From CAVQBJ01 sp963819075 (GTDB taxonomy: Bacteria; Actinomycetota; Thermoleophilia; Solirubrobacterales; Solirubrobacteraceae): a stretch of 64,000 bases of DNA. The translations under genes and the position numbers were made by a program. The DNA lies in NCBI GenBank assembly GCA_963819075.1, contig CAWFUP010000004.1, forward strand, positions 434,001 through 498,000, written 5' to 3'. Under the pieces are notes generated by a model, which worked only from the letters and a program-made list of their open reading frames with translations, had not been told where the DNA came from and ran no database searches. Positions 16,565-25,599 of the stretch are shown here, in pieces (the first letter of the stretch is position 1; every line of letters starts with the position of its first letter).

Positions 16565-17365
16565 ATGAGCACCGCCGACGAACCCGAAGATCTCACCCGC
16601 AAGCAGCGTCGCGAGGCGGCCCGCGACGAGCGCCGGGCCCTCGAGGCCGCCGAGAGCGCGAAGGCCGCACGCCAGCGCCGACTCATCCAGCTTGGACTCG
16701 CGCTCGGCGCGGCCGTTGTCGTCGTCGTCGTGGCGATCGTCATCAGTTCGGGAGGATCGACCCCACCCTCCGCGCAGCCGCTGCCGAAGGCGAAGGCGCA
16801 GGTCACCTCGCTCATCGCCGGCATCCCCCAGAGCGGCACGACCCTCGGCAACCCCAACGCACCGGTCACGATGGACTACTACGGCGACCTCGAGTGCCCG
16901 ATCTGCAAGGACTTCACGCTCAACACGTTCCCGACCGTCGTGACCAATCTCGTCAGGACCGGGAAGATGAAGGTCGTCTACCGCTCGCTGCAGACGGCGA
17001 CCCAGGATCCGAACGTCTTCCAGCAGCAGCAGGTGGCCGCCTACGCAGCGGGCCAGCAGAACCTGGCCTGGAACTACATCGAGCTCTTCTACCACGAGCA
17101 GGGCGCCGAAGGTTCGGGCTACGTCAACACCGCATACCTCGACGGCCTCGCCGCGCACGTTCCCGGGCTGAACACGGCCAACTGGCAGGCCGCGCAGAAC
17201 AACGCGGCGATCGCCGCTCAGGTCAAGGCCGACGAGCAGAAGGCGGCGTCGCTGGGCTTCAACTCGACGCCCACGCTCGTCCTCAGCGGACCGGCGGGCA
17301 CGAAGGGCACCGTCGGGTTCGTCCCGTACAGCACGATCCAGCAGCTGTACCAGGGCGTCGCCTGA
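16565..17365 (+). CDS. Membrane-anchored DsbA-like thiol oxidoreductase
   Basis: 266 residues. A charged cytosolic N-terminus (residues 1-40, KQRREAARDERRALEAAESA) precedes one membrane helix (about 42-62, GLALGAAVVVVVVAIVIS). An extracytoplasmic thioredoxin-fold DsbA domain follows (about 85-262). The active site is CPIC within YGDLECPICKDF, and the cis-Pro loop is FNSTPTLVLSG. It should oxidise cysteines in exported proteins. The VKOR gene starts 11 nt downstream; this DsbA/VKOR pair replaces DsbA/DsbB in actinobacteria. The start is the first ATG and leaves the positively charged cytosolic segment expected of the family. Confidence 0.93.
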   Translation: MSTADEPEDLTRKQRREAARDERRALEAAESAKAARQRRLIQLGLALGAAVVVVVVAIVISSGGSTPPSAQPLPKAKAQVTSLIAGIPQSGTTLGNPNAPVTMDYYGDLECPICKDFTLNTFPTVVTNLVRTGKMKVVYRSLQTATQDPNVFQQQQVAAYAAGQQNLAWNYIELFYHEQGAEGSGYVNTAYLDGLAAHVPGLNTANWQAAQNNAAIAAQVKADEQKAASLGFNSTPTLVLSGPAGTKGTVGFVPYSTIQQLYQGVA

Positions 17366-17375
17366 TCGGCGAACG

Positions 17376-17876
17376 ATGACCGACCGCAAGCTCCGCATCG
17401 CCATGATCGTGCTGAGCCTCATCGGGCTCGGCGTCGCCACCTACCTGACCATCGCGCACTACGCGCACTTCACCGTCGCGTGTGCCGCGAACGGCAACCC
17501 GTGCGAGACCGTGCAGCACTCGAAATGGTCAGATCTCGCCGGCGTGCCGGTCGCCGCCCTCGGCCTGATCTCCTACGTCGCCATCCTCGGCCTCCTGTTC
17601 GTGCGGCAAACCGACCTCGTGCGGACGGGGCTGCTCTCGATCGCGCTCGTCGGGTTCGCCTTCAGCGCGTACCTGACCTATCGCGAGGCGTTCTCGATCC
17701 ACGCCTACTGCGAATGGTGCCTGAGCAGCGCCGCGATCATGACCGTGCTCGCGGGCCTGTCGATCACGCGCTTCCTGCGTGGTGGCGATCCGGTGGCCCC
17801 AGACGCGCACGTCGCGGGCCCAGGTCAGGATTCGGACCGCGGACCGGCGGAGCTGATCGGGCATCCGTCGGCCTGA
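17376..17876 (+). CDS. Vitamin K epoxide reductase family protein
   Basis: 166 residues with four membrane helices. The quinone-side CxxC is CEWC near residues 112-115 in HAYCEWCLSS. The loop cysteine pair is in VACAANGNPCETV (about residues 36-44), followed by the conserved Ser/Trp (SKWSDLAGVP). VKOR reoxidises the partner DsbA and passes electrons to menaquinone. It lies directly behind the DsbA-like gene in one operon, so the pair should catalyse disulphide formation in exported proteins such as the cysteine-bearing secreted proteins of this window. Confidence 0.94.
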   Translation: MTDRKLRIAMIVLSLIGLGVATYLTIAHYAHFTVACAANGNPCETVQHSKWSDLAGVPVAALGLISYVAILGLLFVRQTDLVRTGLLSIALVGFAFSAYLTYREAFSIHAYCEWCLSSAAIMTVLAGLSITRFLRGGDPVAPDAHVAGPGQDSDRGPAELIGHPSA

Positions 17877-18237
17877 ATCGGCGTCGATAGCCAGCTCTGA
17901 TACGTCCGCACCAACGCGCATCACCCCCGGTGGCGATGCAAGCGTCCTTGCGCGTGCGTCGCGCCAGCCGCCGCCGCTCCTGCCGATCCTAAACGCGACT
18001 GGACGAATGTTCGAGTCATCGCGTGGCTTGCACGCGCCGATGCAGCAGGGTGAGGTTTGAGGAGGTACGGAGCCGCAGGCTGCGAAACCATCCGTGTTGC
18101 ACGGGCGACGATCGCGCCGCCCGCTTCGAATTCCAACGTTCCATGCACACGTCGAGCTTCCGCCGCCCGTCGTCTAACGTGAGGCCCCGAACTCGGTGGG
18201 TTGCGTCCTCGCGCCGGCCACCGTGGGGACCAAACAG
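17877..18237 (+). other. 361-nt intergenic region with weak hairpin and promoter
   Basis: No gene supported. GCATCACC at about 17919 pairs with an imperfect GGTG...ATGC copy (3-nt bulge) and may end the DsbA/VKOR operon. TAACGT at 18175-18180 is a possible -10 box for the downstream PKD gene. An in-frame GTG at 18196 is an alternative start of that gene. Confidence 0.4.
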
Positions 18238-20562
18238 ATGAGTCCAGACGTCGTCGCCCGGCCGGCCCGTTTGCGCCGCCTTGCCGCGTGCCTGTGCGCG
18301 ATCATCGCATGCGGCCTGGGCAGCGCCCTGGCCGCCGTGCCGGCCCAGGCCCTGATCGAGGACTCGTCGGGCCACCGGTTCGGCATCATCCCGCGCGACC
18401 TGACGAGCCCGGTCCCCGCCGTACTGGGTAGCGGGGCGCAACCGCTGGCCCACGCCCTGGCGCTGTTCGCGACGGCCGCCACGAGTAACGAGAAGCAGGA
18501 CGTGCCGGCCACGTCGAGCACGTCCTCTCAGGAGTCGGCGACCACGACAGCCGACACCGCCACGTCCACCGATACGACCACAACCTCGCCCTCGACGAGC
18601 ACCACCGACACGAACAGCACAACGACGACCTCGACGACGACGAGCCCGGCCACGACGACGCTCATCTACCACGGCGGCCCAGTGCTTCGCGCCCACGCGG
18701 TCTACGCGATCTACTGGGACCCCGGCGCGGCGCTTCCGGCCAGCTTCGAGACCGGCGTGGACCAGTTCTTCCAGGACGTGGCGAGCGCGAGTGGCTCGGA
18801 CTCCAACGAGTACTCGGTGCTCACACAGTACGGCGACAGCTCGGGGGCCGGCGTGTACTCATCGACGTTCGGCGGCTCGTTCGTCGACAACACGACTGCA
18901 TACCCGGCGAACGCCGGCAGCGGCGGCTGCGCGGCCCCCGGGGCCCTGCCGAGCGGATACGCCACGTGCCTCAGCGACGCCCAGATCCAGAGCTACCTGA
19001 GCACCGTCATCCAGGCCAACAACTGGCCGGCCTCGTCCGCGGCCACGTACTTCGTGTTCCTGCCCGCCGGAGTCGACGAGTGCTATGCGGCCACCAAGTG
19101 CGCTGATAACTGGTTCTGCTCCTATCACTCCTCCTTCGGCACGGGGCAGCCGCCGCTGTACGCCGTGATGCCCTGGGCCGACGTGCCCGGCTGCCAGACG
19201 GGCGAGAGTCCCAACGGCAGCGGCGGAGACGACGTGCTCGATGACCAGCTCAGCCTCATCAGCCACGAGCACGCCGAGATGATCACCGATCCGTACGAGA
19301 CGGGCTGGTGGGATCCGACCCTCGGCTACGAGGTCGGCGACGGCTGCACGACGCCCGATCAGTTCGGTGTCTTGAGCGGGCTCGCGCCGGACCAGTACAA
19401 CGAGACGATCGGCGGGCACGACTACATCCTGCAAGAGAACTTCAGCAACGACGGCGGGACCTGCCGCGCACGCTTCGTCGCGCGCTTCAAGTCGCCGGTG
19501 CGGGTCGTTGCCGGGCGTCAGACGTCGTTCAGCGCCAGCACGTCGAGCGACCCGGGCATCGCCACCTACAGCTGGGACTTCGGCGACGGAACACCGGTCA
19601 CGAGCCCAGCAGCGACGCCGACGGTGCCGCACACCTACGCCGACCCGGGCACCTACGCGGTCACCCTCACGACACAGGACGCCGACGGCAACATCGACTC
19701 GGTCACTCACACCGTGGCGGTGTCGACGGTGACGGCACGGTTCAGCAGCGTCCCGGCTCAGGCGGCCGCTGGTCAGGTCATCGCCTTCGACGCGAGCGCG
19801 TCGAGCTCCTCCAACGGCCCGATCGTGTCGTACCAGTGGACCTTCGGCGACGGCACCGTCACATATCCCGCGCCCTCGCAGAAGGTCCACTACGCCTACG
19901 CCTCGCCAAACACCTACCAGGTGACGCTCACCGTCACCGACGAGGCCGGCGACACGAACAGCGTGACCGAGACGCTGACGGTCGGCAATCCGACGCCGCC
20001 CAATCCCGTGGCGTCGCACGGTCCGGGGTTGGGAGGCGGATCGACCTCGACGACGCAGGGCCAGCCGTCTTCGAGCGGCTCGAACCCGGCGTCAGACGCC
20101 GGCGCCCTGGCCGCTCCCGGCTCCTCGACGCACCCAGACACCGCGGCCACGCATAGCCCCGCCCCAGCCCCCCTGCTGCGCGCGCGCATCGCGCGAGTCG
20201 CGCCCACCAGCGTGGAGCTCGAGCGCAAGCAGACGCTGGTCCAGACCGGCGAGGTGCTCGACTGCCCCGAAGGAGTTGTGCATTGCGTCGTCGGCGTCAC
20301 GCTCATCCACGTGACCACACGGAGCGCCTGGGCGCATCTATCGACGTCCGTCGCCCTCGCCGCCGAGCGCCTCGTGATCCGCCCCGGCCGGAGCACCCAC
20401 ATCACACTCGCCCTCAACCCGGCGGCGGTCGAGCTGCTCCGCCGAGCGGGTCATCTGCGCGCCGACCTGGAGATCGTCGCCAGCGTCGCCGGCGGAGCAG
20501 GAACGACGCGTGTGCTGCCGATCACGCTCACCGCGCCGCCGCCGGCCGGACTGCCGGGCTAG
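18238..20562 (+). CDS. Secreted PKD-repeat protein with HEHAE motif
   Basis: 774 residues. A signal peptide (cleavage after PAQA, about residue 36) is followed by a long Thr/Ser-rich linker (about 85-142). Next comes a globular domain of about 270 residues that starts LIYHGGPVLRAHAVYAIYWD and includes SLISHEHAEMITDP. Two PKD domains follow (motifs YSWDFGDGTPV and YQWTFGDGTV), then a Thr/Ser/Pro linker and a beta-rich C-terminal domain. The globular domain resembles bacterial relatives of the plant EXORDIUM/phosphate-induced family. HEHAE looks like a near-HExxH site but lacks the second His, so I do not call it a protease. The protein is exported and probably surface or matrix associated. No membrane anchor or sorting motif is seen at the C-terminus. 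Confidence 0.85.
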   Translation: MSPDVVARPARLRRLAACLCAIIACGLGSALAAVPAQALIEDSSGHRFGIIPRDLTSPVPAVLGSGAQPLAHALALFATAATSNEKQDVPATSSTSSQESATTTADTATSTDTTTTSPSTSTTDTNSTTTTSTTTSPATTTLIYHGGPVLRAHAVYAIYWDPGAALPASFETGVDQFFQDVASASGSDSNEYSVLTQYGDSSGAGVYSSTFGGSFVDNTTAYPANAGSGGCAAPGALPSGYATCLSDAQIQSYLSTVIQANNWPASSAATYFVFLPAGVDECYAATKCADNWFCSYHSSFGTGQPPLYAVMPWADVPGCQTGESPNGSGGDDVLDDQLSLISHEHAEMITDPYETGWWDPTLGYEVGDGCTTPDQFGVLSGLAPDQYNETIGGHDYILQENFSNDGGTCRARFVARFKSPVRVVAGRQTSFSASTSSDPGIATYSWDFGDGTPVTSPAATPTVPHTYADPGTYAVTLTTQDADGNIDSVTHTVAVSTVTARFSSVPAQAAAGQVIAFDASASSSSNGPIVSYQWTFGDGTVTYPAPSQKVHYAYASPNTYQVTLTVTDEAGDTNSVTETLTVGNPTPPNPVASHGPGLGGGSTSTTQGQPSSSGSNPASDAGALAAPGSSTHPDTAATHSPAPAPLLRARIARVAPTSVELERKQTLVQTGEVLDCPEGVVHCVVGVTLIHVTTRSAWAHLSTSVALAAERLVIRPGRSTHITLALNPAAVELLRRAGHLRADLEIVASVAGGAGTTRVLPITLTAPPPAGLPG

Positions 20563-20627
20563 GGAGCGTCGGGCGCCGCGCCGGCGGCTATTGTCGCGGT
20601 CGACATCCCAGTCGCGACACCGCCACC

Positions 20628-21296
20628 ATGCCCAGTGACATCGACGCGCAGAAGCGCGCCGCCGCCGAGGCCGCCGCATCGCTCGTAGTCGACGGAGATC
20701 GCGTCGGGCTCGGGACCGGCAGCACCGTCGCGCCCCTGCTGCCAACGCTCGCCGCCCGCGGATTGACGCTGCGCTGCGCGGCGACGTCGAACGCCACCGA
20801 GGCGGCCGCGCGCGAGCTCGGCCTCGCCGTCGAGCCACTCGACGACCTCGGCTGGCTCGATATCGCCATCGACGGAGCCGACCAGGTCACCGCCGAAGGC
20901 TGGCTGATCAAGGGGGGCGGAGCCGCCCATACGCGCGAGAAGATCGTGGCCGCGGCCGCGCGGCGCTTCGTTGTCATCGTGTCGGCCGACAAGGCCGTGC
21001 CCGAGCTGCACGCTCCGGTCCCGCTGGAGATCCTGCGCTTCGGAGCCAGCCTCACGCTCGGCCACTGTGCACCCGCGCAGCTTCGAGACGTGCCCCCGAG
21101 CCCCGACGGCAACCTCATCGCCGACTACCTGGGCGAGATTGGGGATCCCGCGGCGCTCGCGACGCGCCTGTCGGCGACGCCCGGCGTCGTCGAGCACGGG
21201 CTGTTCGGACCCGCGATGGTGCATGACGTGCTGATCGGCACGCCAGATGGGGTCGAGCATCGCCGGCTGAAGGATCCCGAGCCGCCGCCGCCGTGA
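20628..21296 (+). CDS. rpiA: Ribose-5-phosphate isomerase A
   Basis: 222 residues. It interconverts ribose-5-phosphate and ribulose-5-phosphate in the pentose phosphate pathway. Family motifs are present: VGLGTGSTV (phosphate loop, about 26-34), DIAIDGADQV with the catalytic Asp, LIKGGGAAHTREK with the active-site Glu/Lys, and VVSADK-like IVSADKAVPEL. The start ATG 20628 gives the usual N-terminus. A possible -10 box TATTGT is at 20589-20594. It overlaps the next small gene by TGATG. Confidence 0.96.
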   Translation: MPSDIDAQKRAAAEAAASLVVDGDRVGLGTGSTVAPLLPTLAARGLTLRCAATSNATEAAARELGLAVEPLDDLGWLDIAIDGADQVTAEGWLIKGGGAAHTREKIVAAAARRFVVIVSADKAVPELHAPVPLEILRFGASLTLGHCAPAQLRDVPPSPDGNLIADYLGEIGDPAALATRLSATPGVVEHGLFGPAMVHDVLIGTPDGVEHRRLKDPEPPPP

Positions 21297-21574
21297 TGGC
21301 GTACGCTTGGGCGGTGGTCGTTCTCGCCCACATCGCGGGCCTTCCGGTGCAGGAGAGCCTGGCCTACATCGCGCCGGCAGTCGTCGTCGTCGGTTGGATC
21401 TACTGGGCTGGGCGACGTGAGCGACGGCGCGGTGAGCACGCCGCCGAGCACTCGGCCAGCGACATCGACCTGGATGCCGTGCTCGGCTCCGAGCCGACCG
21501 GCGACCCCCCGCTCGCGAGCGATCCACGGCCCGCGAGCACCGTCACGTCTGCCGGCCACCGCCGCGCGCTCTGA
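21296..21574 (+). CDS. Small membrane protein after rpiA
   Basis: 92 residues. Two hydrophobic segments (AWAVVVLAHIAGL and SLAYIAPAVVVVGWIYWAG) are followed by a basic patch GRRERRRGE and a disordered tail. No family recognised. ATG 21296 overlaps the rpiA stop (TGATG), so it is translationally coupled. Confidence 0.6.
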   Translation: MAYAWAVVVLAHIAGLPVQESLAYIAPAVVVVGWIYWAGRRERRRGEHAAEHSASDIDLDAVLGSEPTGDPPLASDPRPASTVTSAGHRRAL

Positions 21575-21636
21575 CGTCGTGCGAGCCGTCGCGCTGCCGG
21601 CCTTCGCGACACCGCCATCGCCGATCGGCGCTCCAG

Positions 21637-21642
21637 TAGCAT
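21637..21642 (+). promoter_or_regulatory. -10 box, leaderless small gene
   Basis: TAGCAT, 8 nt before ATG 21651. It supports the reality of the small gene that starts there. Confidence 0.45.
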
Positions 21643-21650
21643 CACTGGCC

Positions 21651-21968
21651 ATGAGCCCCGGGCGAATCGTCCGTGCCAGCCTCATTGGGGCCTGCGTTCT
21701 CGCCGCGGCGGTGGTCGGCGCCGCGAGCCTCGGCGCGGGCGCGCTGTGCCTCGTCCCGGCGTTCCTCCTGTTCGCGGCGCTGCTGGCCCGTCTGTACCCG
21801 GGCGCCCGGCAGGTCGCCCGCCTCGCCGCCCGACGGCGCGCGCCTCGCATCCGCGCGGCGATCCTGTTCGCCGCTCCGCGCCCCGTGCGTACGCGACCGC
21901 GCGGCGGGCTCCTGCTCGCCTCTGGCCTCGCCGAGCGAGGACCACCGGCGGGCTTCGCCGCCTCCTGA
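21651..21968 (+). CDS. Small hypothetical membrane protein
   Basis: 105 residues. Two hydrophobic segments at 8-50 (IGACVLAAAVVGAASLGAGA, then LCLVPAFLLFAALLARLY) are followed by an arginine-rich tail. No family recognised. A longer frame exists upstream (from 21417), but it overlaps the previous gene. TAGCAT at 21637-21642 predicts transcription starting at or next to ATG 21651, so I use that start. The alternative is that the region is noncoding. Confidence 0.5.
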   Translation: MSPGRIVRASLIGACVLAAAVVGAASLGAGALCLVPAFLLFAALLARLYPGARQVARLAARRRAPRIRAAILFAAPRPVRTRPRGGLLLASGLAERGPPAGFAAS

Positions 21969-22052
21969 GGCGGCATCCGCCCCTGCAGCGGCAGCACTGG
22001 CCGCTCGCCGCTGCCCGCCAATCCACGAGCCTCCCGAAGAGGAGTCCCATCG

Positions 22053-22811
22053 ATGCGTCAGCGCATGCTCGCCGCCGCGTTGGGCGTCCTCACCGTCGCA
22101 TGTGCGCCGGTGAGCGCCCAGGCGGCATCCACCGCCACCGCCAACCCCTACCTGACCGAACAGGCCTCGGCCACGCCGGGTGCCGACCAGGGGTCGAACG
22201 CGAACTTTCGCTCCTACGTCACGGGTGTGAGCCCGGCGGCACCCGGGCTGCAGGTGCAGATCCTGGCCTTCGCCGACCGTCTGCAAATCTACAACCGCAC
22301 CGGGCGCACGGTGACGATCTTCGGCTATCAGGGAGAGCCCTACGCGAGGCTGCTCGCCGACGGCACGGTCCAGCTCAACGAGCGTTCACCGGCGCTCTAC
22401 CTGAACACGAGCTTCTACGGCGGCGGGTCGGTGCCGGCGAGCGCGAACCCGAGCGCACCGCCGCAGTGGGCGACGGTGTACAAGACAGGCACGTTCCAGT
22501 GGCACGACCACCGGATCCACTGGGCCTCGCCGGAGACCCCACCGCAGGTCACCGACAAGTCCAAGCGCACGCTCATCTTCAACTGGTCGGTGCCGATCTC
22601 CGTCGGCGGAACCGCGGGCGCGATCCGCGGACAGCTCTTCTGGGCACCGACCGCGTCCAAGGCGTCGGCCGGCGCCTACATAGGGCTCGCGGTGATCGCC
22701 GTGCTCGGGCTGCTGCTCGTCGTCGTCGTGCGCCACCGGCGACGAGGCCGCCCGCGCGGACCCACCGAGACGCCGCCGACCGTCGCGGACGCGACGCGTG
22801 AGGCGTGGTGA
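22053..22811 (+). CDS. Secreted protein with C-terminal anchor, copper-locus partner
   Basis: 252 residues. A signal peptide (cleavage after AQA, about residue 24) leads to a beta-rich extracytoplasmic domain (about 30-200). One C-terminal membrane helix (about 210-232, AYIGLAVIAVLGLLLVVVVRH) ends in a basic tail. The domain carries aromatic/His stretches (QWHDHRIHWAS) that might bind metal. No named family is recognised, but this layout next to CopC/CopD genes is common in actinobacteria. The stop overlaps the CopCD start by 7 nt, so the two are coupled. A role in copper uptake or delivery to the periplasm-facing side is inferred from context. Confidence 0.78.
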   Translation: MRQRMLAAALGVLTVACAPVSAQAASTATANPYLTEQASATPGADQGSNANFRSYVTGVSPAAPGLQVQILAFADRLQIYNRTGRTVTIFGYQGEPYARLLADGTVQLNERSPALYLNTSFYGGGSVPASANPSAPPQWATVYKTGTFQWHDHRIHWASPETPPQVTDKSKRTLIFNWSVPISVGGTAGAIRGQLFWAPTASKASAGAYIGLAVIAVLGLLLVVVVRHRRRGRPRGPTETPPTVADATREAW

Positions 22812-24625
22812 TCGAAGCGACGCGCAGAGTCCGGCGCGCCGCGCTTGCGCTCCTGGTCGCCGGGGGCCTGCTCGCGATCGGTGCGCCGAACGCGTTCGCG
22901 CACGCGCAGCTGCTAGACACCGTTCCCCCGCGGGGAGCGGTCGTTGCTCGCCAGCCGAGCGAGGTGATCTTCGAGTTCAACCAGCCGGTCGGCGGGACGC
23001 TCGGGGCCGTGAAGGTCTACGACGCCAGCGGCAATGAGGTGGACGACAACAACGTCGTGCACCCCAACGGCCAGGAATCCTGGATGGGCGTCGGCCTGAA
23101 GCCGGGCCTGCCGCACGGGACGTATGTCGCGACCTACCGCGTCATCTCGGCCGACACGCACGTCGTCTACGGCGGCAACGTGTTCTCGATCGGAGCGCCC
23201 GGGACGGGGCCCGCGGTCACGGTCGGACAGCTCATCGCCCGCAACGCCGCGGGTCACGCCACCGAGGTCGCCTTCGGGGCGGTGAAGGCGCTCGACTACG
23301 CGTCGATAGCGCTCTGGGTCGGCGTGCTCGCGTTCCTGGCCTTCGTGTGGCTGCCCGAGCTGCGTGAGCACGGGGGCGGTGATCCGAGCTGGGCCGACGC
23401 CTCGCAGGCGTTCGCGCGCAGCGCCACCCGCCTGCTGTGGCTCGCCGTCGGGCTCGGGGTGCTCGTGAGCGTGCTCGGCCTCGTTCTCCAGGGCGCAACC
23501 GAGGCCGGGGTGTCGTTCTGGTCGGCTCTCAACCGACAGATCCTCGACAGCGTGCTGCACAGCCGCTTCGGCTGGGTGTGGGGCACGCGAGGGCTGGCGT
23601 GGCTCAGCCTCGGCGCGCTGCTCGCGCTCGCCTCGCGGCGAGCGCACGAGCCGGTGCCCGTCCTGCGACCGGTTGCCCTCGGCGCCGACGGGCTCGCCCT
23701 CGCGCCGGCGCCGGCCCAACCGCTGCGGCTGGCGGGCGTCCTCGGCGGCGCCTACCTGATCGTCACGCCCGCGCTGAGCGGCCACGCGAGCGTCGGCGGC
23801 GACACCGGCCTGCTGTTCCCCCTCGACATCGCACACGTCACGGCGATGTGCGTGTGGCTGGGCGGGCTCCTCTGCCTCATCGCTGCCCTGCCGCTGGCCA
23901 CCCGTCGACTCGAACCGGCCGACCGCAGCCGGCTGCTCGCCGGCACGCTGATCCGCTTCTCGCCCATCGCTCTGGCCTGCGTCATCACACTCCTGGTCAG
24001 CGGCGTCATACAGGGCTACATCCATATCGAGACGTGGAGCGGGCTGTGGCACAGCAGTTACGGCGTCGCCGTGGTCATCAAGTTCGTGCTGCTGATGGGG
24101 CTTGTCGGCCTCGGAGCGTTCAACCGTCGGCGGGCCATCCCCGAGTTGCGCGAGGCGGTGGCCAGCGGTCGATCGCCCGGAGAGATCGGCCTGGCACTGC
24201 GGCGCAACCTGCGCGCCGAGGTCGTCCTGATCCTCGTCGTGCTCGGCGTCACCGGCGCGCTGTCGAGCTACACGCCGCCGGTCGACGCGGCATCGGGACC
24301 GTTCGCGACCAACACCTCACTTGGCCCTGCGGAGCTCGAAATCGACGTCGACCCGGCCCGAGTCGGCCTCAACACGATCCACGTCTACCTCATCAACCCG
24401 CGCGACGGGAGTCAGTTCACCGCGACGCAGGAGCTCGACATCCAGGCGAGCCTCCCGGCGAAGCACATCGGCCCGCTCAGCCTGACCCCGAACCCGGCGG
24501 GTCCGGGTCACTACGTCATCGACGGAGCCGAGCTCGTCCCCGGGGGCACCTGGAGCATCCAGCTCACCGACCGCGTGTCCGCCTTCGACGAGTACCTGCA
24601 GACCATCAAGGTGCCGATCCGCTGA
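22805..24625 (+). CDS. CopC-CopD fusion copper transport protein
   Basis: 606 residues. Signal peptide, then a CopC domain (about 32-130) whose mature N-terminus starts at His (AHAQLLDTVPPRGAVV). It has the second copper ligand region in YRVISADTHVVYGG. A CopD membrane domain with about eight helices (about 150-510) follows, with conserved HASVGGDTG and HVTAMCVWLGGL. The C-terminal part (about 515-600) is a soluble beta domain. The family (YcnJ-like) is linked with copper import or delivery rather than efflux in many bacteria. It starts at overlapping GTG codons inside the preceding gene's stop, and a YcnI-like gene follows 47 nt later. Copper supplied here would serve the CuA/CuB oxidases encoded later in the window. 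Confidence 0.93.
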   Translation: MVIEATRRVRRAALALLVAGGLLAIGAPNAFAHAQLLDTVPPRGAVVARQPSEVIFEFNQPVGGTLGAVKVYDASGNEVDDNNVVHPNGQESWMGVGLKPGLPHGTYVATYRVISADTHVVYGGNVFSIGAPGTGPAVTVGQLIARNAAGHATEVAFGAVKALDYASIALWVGVLAFLAFVWLPELREHGGGDPSWADASQAFARSATRLLWLAVGLGVLVSVLGLVLQGATEAGVSFWSALNRQILDSVLHSRFGWVWGTRGLAWLSLGALLALASRRAHEPVPVLRPVALGADGLALAPAPAQPLRLAGVLGGAYLIVTPALSGHASVGGDTGLLFPLDIAHVTAMCVWLGGLLCLIAALPLATRRLEPADRSRLLAGTLIRFSPIALACVITLLVSGVIQGYIHIETWSGLWHSSYGVAVVIKFVLLMGLVGLGAFNRRRAIPELREAVASGRSPGEIGLALRRNLRAEVVLILVVLGVTGALSSYTPPVDAASGPFATNTSLGPAELEIDVDPARVGLNTIHVYLINPRDGSQFTATQELDIQASLPAKHIGPLSLTPNPAGPGHYVIDGAELVPGGTWSIQLTDRVSAFDEYLQTIKVPIR

Positions 24626-24672
24626 TCGCTCACCCCGCCCGACTCAGATCGCCCACGACAGGAGGCAAGACC

Positions 24673-25386
24673 ATGCGACACCGACATGCCCTCATCGCCG
24701 GCGCCGCCACACTGCTGCTCTCGGGGTTGGCACCGGCGACGGCCGGGGCGCATATCAGCCTGCACCCGAACACGATTCCGGCCGGCGCCTTCGCAACCCT
24801 CGACGTCCGCGTCCCCGGCGAGCAGCCCGGCGCGCACGTCACCCAGGTGGACATGCTCTTTCCCCCGGGGTTCACGAGCGCCGACTATCAGAACGTGCCG
24901 GGCTGGACGACGTCGGTCGTCTATCGGAAGCTCCCGGAGCCGATCCAGACCGCCGACGGACCCGTTGACACCGAGGTCTCCCAGATCGTCTGGACCTGGC
25001 AGGGCCCCCTCGGCATCGTGAACAACAACGAGTTCGTCAACTTCCCACTCTCGGTCGCCATCCCCACCAACGACGCCGGACTGTCGCTCGCCTTCAAGAC
25101 GGTGCAGTCGTACAGCAACGGTCAGGTCGTGCACTGGATCGGCCCCGCGGGCACCGACACGCCGGCGCCGACGGTGATCGTCACCACGCCGGGTGGTGTG
25201 ATCGAGGACGTCGCCGGCGATGAGGCCGGCCCGAGCCCGTCCGAGGTCACCAACGCGACCGTGTCGGCGGCGAAGCCCGGCGCCAGCAAGGGTCTGGCCA
25301 TCGCGGCGCTCGTCATCGGCGCGCTCGGACTGCTGGCCGGCCTGTGGGCGCTGGTCAGCGTCCGGCGCGGCGGCCTTCGTCGATGA
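24673..25386 (+). CDS. YcnI-like DUF1775 copper-binding membrane protein
   Basis: 237 residues. The signal peptide ends at GAHISLHP, giving a mature N-terminal His, as in YcnI/DUF1775. This residue and nearby ligands bind Cu(II) in the family. The beta-sandwich domain (about 28-165) includes VDMLFPPGF and VWTWQGPLG. A C-terminal membrane helix (about 208-230, GLAIAALVIGALGLLAGLWAL) anchors it. AGGAGG at about 24658-24664 is the ribosome-binding site. YcnI and CopCD adjacent to each other is the known ycnKJI arrangement; here no YcnK regulator is seen. Confidence 0.92.
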   Translation: MRHRHALIAGAATLLLSGLAPATAGAHISLHPNTIPAGAFATLDVRVPGEQPGAHVTQVDMLFPPGFTSADYQNVPGWTTSVVYRKLPEPIQTADGPVDTEVSQIVWTWQGPLGIVNNNEFVNFPLSVAIPTNDAGLSLAFKTVQSYSNGQVVHWIGPAGTDTPAPTVIVTTPGGVIEDVAGDEAGPSPSEVTNATVSAAKPGASKGLAIAALVIGALGLLAGLWALVSVRRGGLRR

Positions 25387-25450
25387 CGCCGGCCCCACCA
25401 CAGCGGCGCCGCCTGACGCCGCGCGCTGCTGATGACGATTGACCCGACGA

Positions 25451-25524
25451 TCGGGGCGCCCGGATTCGAACCGAGGACCTCCGCGTCCCAAACGCGGCGC
25501 TCTACCAGGCTGAGCTACGCCCCG
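25451..25524 (-). tRNA. tRNA-Pro(TGG)
   Basis: 74 nt on the minus strand. The acceptor stem CGGGGCG pairs with CGCCCCG, with discriminator A. The anticodon loop TTTGGGA has anticodon TGG, the anticodon stem is CCGCG/CGCGG, and the T loop contains GGTTCGAATCC. CCA is not encoded. Confidence 0.96.
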
Positions 25525-25582
25525 AAAGAGGCTTAAGCGTAGGGACCGCGCGACCGCGACACGGCAAAGCCACGTCGCTTGC

Positions 25583-25588
25583 TAGCGT
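25583..25588 (+). promoter_or_regulatory. -10 box, DUF1015 gene
   Basis: TAGCGT, 11 nt before GTG 25600; predicts a leader of about 5 nt and supports that start over 25579. Confidence 0.45.
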
Positions 25589-25599
25589 GCCGCGCCACC

